Shown piece after piece: positions 10,215 through 20,800 of a DNA stretch of 21,079 nucleotides. The stretch is from Paramacrobiotus richtersi. Its lineage: Eukaryota > Tardigrada > Eutardigrada > Parachela > Macrobiotidae. The DNA lies in assembly GCA_034698045.1 (NCBI GenBank), contig JAQGAU010001155.1, positions 1-21,079 on the forward strand, given 5' to 3'. Position 1 is the stretch's first letter; every line of letters starts with the position of its first letter. The translations under genes were made by a program, and so were the position numbers. The notes beneath the pieces were generated by a model. That model made no database searches. It saw only the letters and a list, made by a program, of their open reading frames with translations, and had not been told where the DNA came from.

Positions 10215-11840
10215 TCAAATTGTAGCATTCGAAGTAGACAGTGGCACGCAGGGAACTGGACTTTTCGGGAGAAGTTCATTGATTATAACGGCAATCGTCA
10301 AAACCATCGTGAAGCTCTGCAATGCAGAAAGAGTTATTGTGTTTGCTGACTGAACATGTGAAAAGCAATCGTTGTATTAAAACTTGTATTCACATACTTT
10401 TACCAACAGGTGTGAACTTAATGCCGGAAGAACAACGGGTTTAAAGGATAGATACAGATCATCGGTTAAATGCATCAGGGTCTTCCACCTGGCTTTGGTA
10501 GATTGGTCCGTCTAAAGATCCAACGTCTACATTCGAATCCATTCACTACAATATCAGTGCGCACTTAGGGTACCTGGCTTTCTTCCATCATTTCAAACAC
10601 ATTCCACATCTTTTCTTGTAGCATTGATTCCTGAAAACAGGTCAGCGCTTATCACAGCGATCTTTACTACGGTTGATACGGCACTGTAGTGTTCATGAAA
10701 ATTCCGAGTGCGAAGTGACCACGATGACGTACAACAAGTTCTTGTCACCGCACCACATAGTATGTAGTACGTACTAGTTTTCGGCGTTCAGTGCTTCCTG
10801 GGAGATTTATCTACCTCAGCGTGCACTTAAATTAAGTTACGTTAGTATGCACTCTTGATATAGATAGTCTGTACAGACGATACATCAATTTTGTGCATAG
10901 AGTAATTTCCTTCTTAATTTTTGGAAGGTCAACGTACTTTTTCATGAACGCGAAGATACGGAATGAAATTCACGATGAGAGCATACGCGTCCACGACAGC
11001 CAAGTACAGATAATCCGGTTCGGGATCATCCGAAAACACCCTAGCACCAGCTGTTCTGCTGAAGAGAAACGTCGCATTGGCCACAAAGAGCGCGGCGACG
11101 ATGACACCAAAACGACGCTCGATGGCTCTGATTAACCGGAACAACTGCAGTCGGAATTTAATTAGTTTCCACACTTTATCTTCCAAATCATGATTTCCTG
11201 CAGACATTATCGATTTTACTTGGGCATGGAACTCATCAATCGAATACGCATACAGATATCCACAATATGTGAAGAGTCCCTGTATTACTGCAGCGTAAGT
11301 ATACGGAATAAACGCAGTGGAGAAATACACAACCACAATTTTCCAAACCGGTAACGGATGATTATATAACAGGAAATCCTTTTCTTTGTAGTATGAGGCA
11401 AGATCGTATTTTGGGCGACCGAAGAACAAATACAACAGTCCATGCTGGAGAACCACTTGACTTATAATGTAGAAAATCACTTTGCGGGTGCTTTTAGCTT
11501 GGGCATTTTCGTATGCCACTCCAAACTGCGCAGTTTTTTCAAATGCTAATGAAACATCATGCATTGTGTCGCTGCTCAAACCAAATGCGACAATGACAAC
11601 TGGCGGGAAGAGAAAATACACAATGTTCCGGAAATTCTGGATATGAAGTAGAATAGTAATATCCTTTGCTGGAGTATGGAAATATCTGATAAATGTTGCG
11701 ATTATAATAAAAATTCCCATCGTTGCGACTACCGTGATCAGGGTGACTTTGATGCACCAATGTACTGTCCTTTTGACGGCAGTTGTTTCCCGTTCGCTGT
11801 CATCCAAACCGAGCAGAATGTGGAAAAACGAATACGGCAT
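10215..11840 (-). CDS. GR-D: gustatory-receptor-like 7TM chemoreceptor
   Basis: Intact 391-aa receptor and the first of the array in the direction of transcription. Exons on the minus strand are 11840-10938 (301 codons), 10630-10574 (19), 10511-10398 (38) and 10316-10215 (33 plus TGA). Introns of 307, 62 and 81 nt are all GT-AG and phase 0. Six hydrophobic segments lie in exon 1 and a seventh in exon 4 (TIAVIINEL, replacing TYxxxxxQF). Exon 3 (WKTLMHL to HLLVK) fits the juxtamembrane part before TM7 in gustatory receptors. The ATG at 11840 (MPYSFF) matches the other copies. In this copy alone the frame stays open upstream to an in-frame ATG at 11945-11943, which would add 35 residues; homology favours the shorter form. 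GR-D is divergent to SMYD-1 across a 1.37-kb spacer. Confidence 0.8.
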
Positions 11841-12375
11841 TGTGCCGTGTTGACTTCCTGATAGATGTGAATACAAGCTACTTCGGCGACGGTGGGATAA
11901 ATGATATGGACGGGTTACGGAAGATATCTGCTCAAGAGGTATCATCTGCAAAGCATCTAAGTGGAATTAACTTTTATCAAAATCGTTCGATACTAACTTA
12001 GAAATATGAGTATACCTGACTGAATTCAGACATATGGTAATACTGGCGAAAACCCGCAGAACTAGTTCACCGCATGTTGCTTGTTACTTTCGCATACGAT
12101 CTGCCCTGGGGTATGATTGCAGCAACATTTCCCGCGGCATTAAACATTTTGTTACATAAGAAAACGGTAATATGTTTTGAATCTTTTGATAGCTGACATA
12201 TGATAGTTAACATATGTCGATCATATGTATCTATCCCGCTTTTCTCTCGCTGTTGCTTTAAAATGAAGTGTCTATCACTCTGCATTAGTTTTCCGATAAG
12301 AAGCGCCCTTTTGTCTAGAACCAGCTGGGGTATGAACACACTCCCGGCTATTATTCATCCATTGAACTGACCGTG
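11841..12375. repeat. 5' flank of GR-D, member of a repeated block
   Basis: Homologous to the other receptor flanks. Landmarks are cggtgggata near 11900, the block 12085-12160 (ttcgcatacgatctgc, then cgcggcattaaacattttgttacataag) and gtctagaaccag at 12313-12324. It lies between the divergent GR-D and SMYD-1 genes and probably holds the GR-D promoter. A cluster of three catatg hexamers occurs at about 12197-12227, two of them in an 8-nt inverted repeat. Confidence 0.6.
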
Positions 12376-13210
12376 TTAACTTTTCAATGCATCATGAGTT
12401 GTCCCTTATACTTGCACACGGAGTTTGCAAATTTGCACATTTATTGCGCATCACGCTAATAGAACTGCAGATCGTACAGTTATTGAACCATATATATTAT
12501 TATTCATTTGATGGCGGCAGAACGCTCCAGGCCCACGGAGTTCGCTTCCGACCATTGAACACTACGGCCGCACGGTGCACAGCACTTCACAAGGGCACGA
12601 GATTGTTAATTCAACTATTTTGATCTTTTCCCTGTACGTAATCACTTCGAAGCACCAGTAACAATCGGAACCAATGCAGTACGACGGAACAATGCACTGG
12701 ATACAGTTATCAAATCATATGTTGCAGATATTTCACGAAGAGCTATATTTTCCTCGTCCCCGTTGCAGCTGCCGCTGCAGTATCAGAGTGTCGCGAATCA
12801 GTATGACTGTGCTTCGTTGGCATTTGGAACTTGTGGGACAATGGGGATCGATGCGGTCCAGTTGTTGAGGAAGATCGGAGGCCAATGTGTGGCATCGCTA
12901 TCCGCAATCAACGTAATCGGCTTTTTGTTGTGGCAGACAGTTTCAGTATATCCTTGTTTAGCGTACTTTCTTGTCAGTGAGATGGCATGTTATGGAGTGT
13001 GCGGTTATAAGCGCAGTGGTCGTGATGTTTGTTATAAAATCGAACAGTGCAATGAGTTGGTCGGTACTTTAACGTTCAACGCTGGTACCTTCGGTACACC
13101 GTTGTATTCTCATCGAAGTAGCCATAATTACACTTAGTTTACCGTAGCTGGAAGCAGAAAATTTACCTGGCAGCAAGTTTCCTCGGTAGACAACCTTATA
13201 CAACGGAGAT
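12376..13210. other. Spacer upstream of SMYD-1
   Basis: The left part, about 12435-12610, resembles the region upstream of SMYD-2 at about 16715-16845 (for example cattgaacactacgg against aattaaacactacgg), so it appears to be part of the duplicated block. A plus-strand open frame across about 12763-13137 lacks an ATG at its start and shows no family features, so I do not call it. The SMYD-1 promoter and 5' UTR should lie here, but no clear core-promoter motif is visible. Confidence 0.45.
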
Positions 13211-15976
13211 ATGGCGACTACCAGATACGGAAACGACTGTCCAACAGTATTTCCAAAACAATCAAGCTCGTTTGCAGTCGGCGACATAGTCCTGTCCTGC
13301 GATCCATGGATTTGGTCTTTGGGATGGGGCTCCTACAAGACAACGTGTGCCTACTGCTTTGAAAAGCGCGATGCACTACAGTCATGCTCAACGTGCAAAC
13401 TTCATCGGTACTGCGACAAAACCTGTCAGGTACGACATTTTCAAACGTAGCCATTTTATCTGTGTACTAAATACGTACAGCGGATTTGCATAGTTCCCTG
13501 TATTTAAATTTGCACAAGAATTTACGGAAATTGAAGAATATAATATCTGAATTCTTTCTATTAGACTGCAGACTGGAAGAAAGAACATAGAGATGAATGC
13601 AGCACACTGAAAGAGATTGCTGCCCAAATTACAATCATGCACGATAACGGATACCGTGAAATCGGTGGTGTGGACGGTGGCACTGCCTTGTCCCGGAGTA
13701 CATGCTCGATATTATTGGCGAAAATTGTGAGAAAAGCCCAGGTAAGCAGGCTAAAGTAGCAGTCCCACAGTTAAGAAAGCAAAACAGGCAAGGGACATTT
13801 ACCAAAAGCGTAGACATTGCGATTTCTGGACTGCAGCTATTATTTGTCGAAGCACTTTCGTCCAGTAAGTATGTAATCTGAGACCTGACCGTTAGATACA
13901 AAACGTGGTGGACCAGAAAGTGGTTTCTGTTTACACAGTTTTGCAACGGCAGTCACTTCATCGCACGCACATGCTAGCTTAAATGCATTCGTAAACGATA
14001 TCACGTTGTTCATCAGAAACTTAATTATGTGTTCCGTCCTAGATGAATGTCGTGGACGATCTCCCCGGTGTGGGAAAGAAATCTGTGTGGGAGATCCTAG
14101 ATTTGCTGACATTTCGCTGTCATTCACCGGGGAAATGGTATTGTACAAATCTTCCAGCTCTAGAAAACTGCATGCGCGAATCTCGATCCGAAATATTTGC
14201 AGCTGCGATTCCTTTGTATACCGTTGCGCATCGTGGGAAAATTTCCCTGCAAATATCCCCAGCCTAGCAGACTGCGTGAACATCATCCACGGGAATGTCT
14301 TCCTCATTTTCACTCCTGGATCGAAGGATAAGGTAGTTGGAGCGGCCATCTTCCCACAAGTGCCATACAAGTCCATGACACCGGTGTGTTTGGACTGCAA
14401 TATCACTATGGACTTTATTGGACGTCGGCTGTTTCTGCATGCCACCAAGAACATACACAATTATCAAAATTTGCGCGACGTAAGGAAATGTTGATAAAAC
14501 CGAATTGTGGCAACATGTACCAACATTTACCGTACTTCAAGAGCGTTTGTATCTCCTTATAGCTTCGACAAAGCGAATTCGTGAGACTTGCGTTTTTCTC
14601 GCCACGGGTAGAACGTCTCGAGTGGTTCAGCGAAAAGTATAAAGATCCCTGCATGTGCTTCAAGTGTACTGAAGAATACGTACGTGCGCATTTTTTTATT
14701 CCACATTCTTTGCTGTTTTCCGCCATTGTTAGAATTTTAAACGTGTTACACAATTATAGGAAGCGGATATCAATCCGCTACGCTGCGCCACAGTCGGCTG
14801 TACGGAGCGTCTACCAAGTGACAACCGCGCTCTCGCACCATGTCCCCAATGTGGAGCCGTGAATGCTGACCGGTTGTGCAAATTTCGCCAATTCATGCAG
14901 AAATACGAAGATAACCGGGTCGTTTTTAAACATTTTTACGACCAACGAAACCTTAACGAGATCAAACTGCTGAAGGAAATTGACGATGCCGGGATCTTGC
15001 ACAGTGATGCTCATATGCGCCTCGTGTGCGGCTGGACCCAAGCACAACTGCTTATGGCATCGCGCCAGTTCGAGCAGGCCTGGAAGCTGATGCATGAGTT
15101 GGTGCCCTGCATACGGTAAGTTTTAATTCCTTTTACAGGAGGAGGTTAAAATTACGAGTCCGAAGGCTAATGCCCAGAAACAGTCGGTGTACAGAAAATC
15201 TTTTTATAAAGAAGGACCTAATTAAAGATCGTTAGCGACTTTGAATAATGAGTTAACAACTAATGGGAGCAAGTCTTAACAACTCCGTGAAGGCTCTTTG
15301 GAAATGAGAAGTTGAATGACCTGGTGTTTTTTAATGCGCGTTACTCGTCCCCAGGTTTCGAGCTCATAATGCATCACAACAGAAGAAAAGCTCAAAGATA
15401 TTGTTTATTAGCGCAGTGATTAAATCAACTGATAGCAAGAAATTTGTTCGAAGCTTTGAAACTTTCCAATTTTGTTGTGTTTCTATCCGCTCGTCGTTGA
15501 TAATGGGATGCCGTAAATGGTATGGCTGGACCAGACAGGCTGGCCGCTGGTGCCGAATAAAGTTGAGAAATAAGAAAAATAATTCGTTAAGTTACATAAT
15601 TATAGGTTATTTATGCGCTTCGAGACAATTTATGCTGCAGATTGTGTCTACAACTGTTTCTTTTAGGTTTATCTTCCCAAAATATCACGTCGAACGCGCT
15701 GGTTGTCTGTTGATGGTTTCGTCTTGTCCAACTTTCGGCATGTCTGATTTGATGAAAAGTGGAGCTGCCGTCTCGAAATCGGAAAGGTTGCGTCTGCAAG
15801 CTGTATTCATGACAGCTTGGCCGATAGCATTTGATTACGCTAAGGAAGCGCTGGATATTCGTTTGAAGTTATGCGGTAAAAATGCCATATGCACCGTACA
15901 GACCCAAGCTCACGTTGACCAAGTGGAGAAGACATGGAGAATTATCTGCGGTGGAAAAAGACTGTTAATCACTTAA
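13211..15976 (+). CDS. SMYD-1: SET/MYND-domain protein with degenerate SET motif
   Basis: Seven exons, 13211-13429, 13565-13741, 14043-14137, 14203-14479, 14563-14679, 14760-15115 and 15667-15976, give 516 aa; intron phases are 0,0,2,0,0,2. Exon 1 starts at ATG 13211 and holds the SET N-part (GDIVLSCDPW) and most of a MYND finger. Its eight ligands are C46, C49, C59, C62, C68, C72, H81 and C85; the last two come from exon 2. Exons 3-4 encode the SET core. GNVF (about 193-196) fits the CNSF region, but where active SMYDs have NHSC this protein has TPVC (222-225), and GEEL is not recognisable. Post-SET CxCxxC is at 286, 288 and 291. Cysteines follow in exon 6 (C..C, then CPQC), with a helical C-terminal region after them. 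Exon 4 is 277 nt in both paralogs, which supports the chosen splice sites. Likely a nuclear or cytosolic adaptor; methyltransferase activity is doubtful. Confidence 0.85.
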
Positions 15977-16444
15977 TTAGTTCCTCGGACAATGGACGCT
16001 TGTGGCAAGGAGTGCATGCTATGTTTTCATTTGAAAAAGCGATGCAACTTTGTAGTTCTAGTGTTAGATATCAATGCGATGGATCCTTTTCATAACTGGA
16101 AAAACTTGTTTTCAAATCATCGCTGTAAGTTACCTTAACAATAATATGGTGTGTTATCCGCTTTAGTGCTGTTCAAACTTCGAACCCAATTCAGTGTGGA
16201 CTTAGATAATATTTTACCATTAGAAACTTTGTTAAAATTGTCTTGCGGCAGAGTGGGTTACAGGGTATTCAACAGTGTTGGAAGTTCTTTTCCGGCAGCA
16301 GCGAGTGATAACGGTTATTCCGAACAATTATTTCACAAGTACAGTATTGTACGGTTTTACGCGGCATGCGGGCATATGTAGTCACGTACTTGACATGATG
16401 AAAGTATCAGTAATCAATTCGAATTATTCCAGTGCTGGAAGTTT
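15977..16444. other. Spacer after SMYD-1
   Basis: 3' flank of SMYD-1. There are only short open frames, and none shows receptor or SMYD features. I looked for remnants of receptor exon 1 beside the flank copy that follows and saw none. No clear AATAAA follows the SMYD-1 stop within the first 100 nt. Confidence 0.4.
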
Positions 16445-16680
16445 TCCATTGTGATTGCTCGTAAGCGATCTCCCCAACGATATTTTACAGGAGCGCTTCT
16501 TGCGAGATAAGCAGAGTTGTTTGTTTTCAAAGCTAACGTCGGTATTCTATGAAGAGAAAGCTGCCACATTGCACAAGTTTTCCGCTAAAAACACCCGTTT
16601 GTCTGGAACCAGACGAAATATGAAGACGCTTCCGGCCGTTATTTTGTATGTACATTGAACTGGATGCTGTACGAGAACTA
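16445..16680. repeat. Fifth copy of the receptor 5'-flank block, no receptor attached
   Basis: The order of landmarks matches the receptor flanks: ttgctcgtaagcgatctcc, then a 'gagataagca' element, then 'ttttccgctaaaaacacccg', 'gtctggaaccag' at 16601-16612, and 'tatgaagacgcttccggccgttatt', ending in cattgaactg like the GR-D flank (12360-12369). In the receptors this block precedes a minus-strand receptor start; here the sequence to the left (SMYD-1 3' flank) contains no receptor. It is either a leftover from block duplication or a reused regulatory sequence. Confidence 0.6.
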
Positions 16681-17882
16681 TTTTGTGTAGCCATTATCCA
16701 TTGCAAACCACGTTGTCAGAATTGCGCAAATCATACAATTTACTCTTCGTTGATAGATGCACAGTTTGAATTTCGACAATTAAACACTACGGTATGCATA
16801 TACTCGGTGCATTTCAAACTGGGACGCGAGTTTTCCGAAAGCGTGGTCCTCAGAGTCTGCTTATAAAAATTTAACAGACAGCAACGGCTCGTTTTGCTCA
16901 GTGCGCATCCATATTGGCTTGCGTGGCAAATTTTTAATTGTTGTCGTGCAGTCAGGCTCAGCCGTTGCCGAATAACAGCATCACCAGACACAGGAAGCAA
17001 CAGATCACACTACAGTAACTGTTGAGTACCGCAACAGAAGCGTTGTTACATCAGAGTCTGTTAGCCGCTTACCGCACTGCCCGCAGTGTTAAACTTGCCG
17101 CTACGAAGTACCGATAGTGATGCACTTCTAATGATTGACTTCTACCCAAAACGGAAACAGGCAATAGGTTTGATATGTCCGGCATCCCCGTCCGCAGTCA
17201 GCGTAACCGGCCGGAAGCGGCTCTGTCTGAGTTTGTCACAAGGAGCTCACAGGGAAATTTTGGACGACTGACTTGACTTGCACACGGTCACGAGACGAGG
17301 TGTTATTCACAGGGACGGAAGCAACTTCGTCGACTGTTGAGGTAAATATACAGCCATGTATATTTTAATGTCTAGCTTTGAATTTTTAGCAGTGTATATG
17401 CGCTCGCACTCTTTCTGGATGTGGCTTTTGCCAATATACAGCCATTGAGCGCAGTTCTGTACCTTTACTGCGCCCACTAGCTAAACATTTTACGGTGTGC
17501 GAGCATGAACAGCATGAACGCAAACCCAAACAAAGTCCTTACATTTGCAATCGATCAGTGAGGCACACTTCCGCCCTTCGAGTAGTCACTTCGACTCACC
17601 ACGAAACGCAAATCGCTTTTCTGTTTTTGCAGTTCAGTGTTCGTATCTGCGCGTGCTGTGACATACATCTAACTTCTGATTCAGAACGTGCGTACTTCAA
17701 CAGCCTTCTGCAAAGTGCAAAGACTTTGCTTTGATCTTAATACTCGACACTACTATTATTTGTCAGCGCTTCGAGAAACACTGATTTTTATCGACGCACT
17801 GCATTTTTAAGCTTCTGTTCATCCAAAACTTTCTTTCTGATCGTTTCTCAAGTTGAAGGATTTAAGTTACATCGCATCAAAG
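16681..17882. other. Spacer upstream of SMYD-2
   Basis: About 1.2 kb. The first 170 nt resemble the region upstream of SMYD-1; the remainder is unique in the window. Open frames are short and unsupported. The SMYD-2 promoter and 5' UTR should lie toward 17882. The sequence tcaaagATGG around the start is acceptable for animal translation initiation. Confidence 0.45.
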
Positions 17883-20800
17883 ATGGAGCGACAGACGGCA
17901 AACCATTCCCTTTCCCGTGGCGATGTGATCCTGTCATGTGAGCCGTGGGTCTGGTGTTTCCACTGGGACGAATACCCGAGTTTCTGTGCCTATTGTTTAT
18001 CGGAGCAGAAGGGGCTGTCGATGTGTTCACGGTGTAGAGTGCATCGGTATTGCAGTACAAAGTGTCAGGTGAGAAACCGACGCAGTACTGCAATCTAGAT
18101 AGCTAGGGAACTCTGACTCTATTCCTCCAGGTGGCGGACTGGAAGAAGGAGCATAAACTGGAATGTGACATACTGAAAGGACTGGCGCCTCACATTACTG
18201 TGGTAGAGAAAGTGAAAGGGACGCTGCCAGATGAATCGGTTGATGCGTCGGCGATGATGCTGCTCCTGTCGAAAATCAAACGAAAAATGCAGGTACTGTA
18301 GGTGTTTCATATTTATGTGTAACGTACGCTGCAAAAGTGGCTTGGTGTAAAAATCTATAAAAAACTATCGATTTTTTATTGAAATTTGTTGTCCCATCTT
18401 TTAATGGATTTCAGGGGTGTGTGTTGGAAATTGTTTTCCTGCCAAATAGTGTGCTTCAGTGGCTGATTTTCGGATTTTGTTCAATTCAAATCTCTTGTAT
18501 GAGATGTAAATTAGAGCCAGATAAGTATAAAAAAATATGCTTTTGCTTAAAATAACCATTGTAATATGTAATACGAATGTTTGATACGCATTTGACGTTA
18601 TTAATGGTATTTAACATTTGTAAAAGTAGTTTTAAGAGATTTTTTTAGAGATTCCAATGTTTTTTTTGAAAACAGACTACTTTTATCCAGTAATATCCAT
18701 GTCAGCAGAAGAACGAATTCCACCACGAAAAGTTAGTCAACTGGACCATAAAAAGGCAGACAAATTGATTAAAAATAGATTGAATTTCTGCGAGATTAAT
18801 TGGTAGCCTTAGTAGATACACGAAATTTGACGTTATTAACTTCGAGAGGTTTGACTTACGAAATGAATTCAGAACTTATTACTAACAATTGTAGGCAGCT
18901 TTGAACTCTACGACCTGTACGTTTCATTTACGTTAGTTACATAGAAATTGAAAACGACTGATCGGAAACTGTAGGCAAACACGTTGGAAAAAATTCCTGA
19001 ACTGGGACCAAAATCCGTGGAGAGCATTCTTTCGTTGTTCCCCAACCAACCGGGCCCAAACGAGGCCAGCTTGCTGTGCAAATGGTACGTCTCAATGCGA
19101 TTAGCCACATCCGTTCTGTTTACAGTGTTTTCTCATATATCCAGGTTCCCGTCACTCAATCCCGAGTTAACTGGGTCCGGTTGGCCCGCGACCGGTCCCA
19201 GCAGTTTCCTGGAGTGTTTCCGGGTGGTGGCATGGAACGCTTTTCCTATTGTGCATTCGGATACAGCGATGCGCACAGTGGGCGTGGCACTCTTCCCGCA
19301 AGCGCCCCACCGCCGCATGACGGCGGTCTGCTGGGACAGTAATGTCAGTATGGACTTTCGGGGGCGCCGGCTGGTTGTCCGCGCCACGGAGGACATTCCC
19401 AGTTATCAGGGACTCAAGGATGTATGTCAGATGATTTACGGTGTCAGATTAGTTGAATATTACTACAGAAGTACGAGTACCAATCAGAAACAATTGTCGC
19501 TGTTTATGGCGAATTTTATCAATACGAACGGAACGAGTTTGGTCGATATCCGGGGAATCTCGCAGCGTAGTAAATCAGAACACTTTTACGTCTTCCATCA
19601 TAGTTACCATACAGAGCGCTGTCGTGGAAAGGTAAACCTAACAGAACTTTGATAGGAAATCAATTGGAGAAACCTGCGACGAAAATGGCAGAGTCGCGGC
19701 ACCATGAAATGCTTCTTGTTGTTTATACTTTATAGTATCGTGCTCTTTTTAGCTGCGTAACTGTGCCATCGGGAAGCCGTTCTACTTGACACGGACGGAG
19801 CGCATTCATCAGTTCGCCAAAGTACAGCATGACCAGTGCAGCTGCCGCAAATGCTCCACGGAATATGTTAGTGCCACTCCTATCGTTCACAGTCTGACTG
19901 CAGAATTTCATTGGCGTATACTGTTTAGGATGCGGAAATCAATCCGCTAACATGCACAACCACTGGCTGTCTGGAACGTTTACCCAGTGATCAGCGTTCG
20001 CTGGCTCCGTGCCCGCAGTGTGGTGTGGTCAACCCTGACCGCCTGGAGCAGTTTCAACGCTTCGTGGATCAGTATGCAGTGATTCAGCAGCGGGGCGAGG
20101 AGAACCGCTCGAGCGAAGTGGAGAGACTACAGCAGATGCGCGCGCTCTTGACGGAGATTGATGCTAGCGGGATTGTGTACGCTGATGCTCATCTGCGCTT
20201 TCTGTGTGGTCGGGAGCTGGGGAAACTGTATGAGGCGGAAGGGAAGTATGAAGAGGCGTGGAAGCTACACCAGGAAGTGATTGACTGTATGCGGTAAGAA
20301 TTATGATAAACGGTTAATTGTAATTTGGTTTTCAGTTTAATTTTTAATTTAATTGATTTAACATTTATTTTTTATTTATTTTTTATTTATTTTTAATTTA
20401 GTTCTAATTTTTAATTTAATTGATTTACCATTTATTTTATTTTTTATTTATTTATTTTTTATTTATTTTTAATTTAGTCTCTAATTTTTAATTTAATTGA
20501 TTTAACATTTATTTTATGTTTTATTTAATTTTAATTAAGTTTTGTAATTTATTTATAATTTAGTTGTTAATTTAAATTTTATTATTTTTAGTTTGTACTT
20601 GAATTATGATCTACAGTTAATCCAAGTGCACTTGAAAAAGAGAACAAGCACTGGTAATCGAGTCATGTTCACGGAAAATGTAGTGTAAATGGAAATGTTC
20701 AAGAAATTACGAAGTGCGTTTGTGTGCTGTTAGTTATTCGTTGAAAGTGGTTCTGACTTGGCATGTGTAGTTGAAGGAAAGGTGTACATAGCGCATGCTT

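Noticed and set aside
10200-10353. Plus-strand frame reading TYQIVAFE, which resembles the gustatory-receptor TYQ motif, conserved in form at 1270, 4020 and 6946
   Set aside because: It is the antisense of receptor exon 4. The minus strand has an acceptor, an open phase-0 exon and a stop at the same place in all four copies, and no upstream plus-strand receptor exons exist. The motif is a coincidence.
12763-13137. 124-codon plus-strand open frame upstream of SMYD-1
   Set aside because: It has no ATG at its start, no domain features, irregular composition and no counterpart upstream of SMYD-2.
14043-14267. SMYD-1 exon 3 read straight on without an intron, giving a 74-aa frame
   Set aside because: The frame stops at 14267 before reaching the SET core, and the SET core is in another frame. 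Splicing GAAATG|gtattg to atttgcag restores the frame and gives exactly the 277-nt exon 4 found in SMYD-2.
15401-15666. The 5' part of the open frame running 15401-15976
   Set aside because: Only the part from 15667 aligns with the last exon of SMYD-2 (R-x-[IL]-x-PK start). The part before is intron that happens to stay open.
20338-20592. AT-rich tract as a gene or replication origin
   Set aside because: It is a low-complexity intronic minisatellite with stop codons in all frames, and nothing specific to an origin can be shown.
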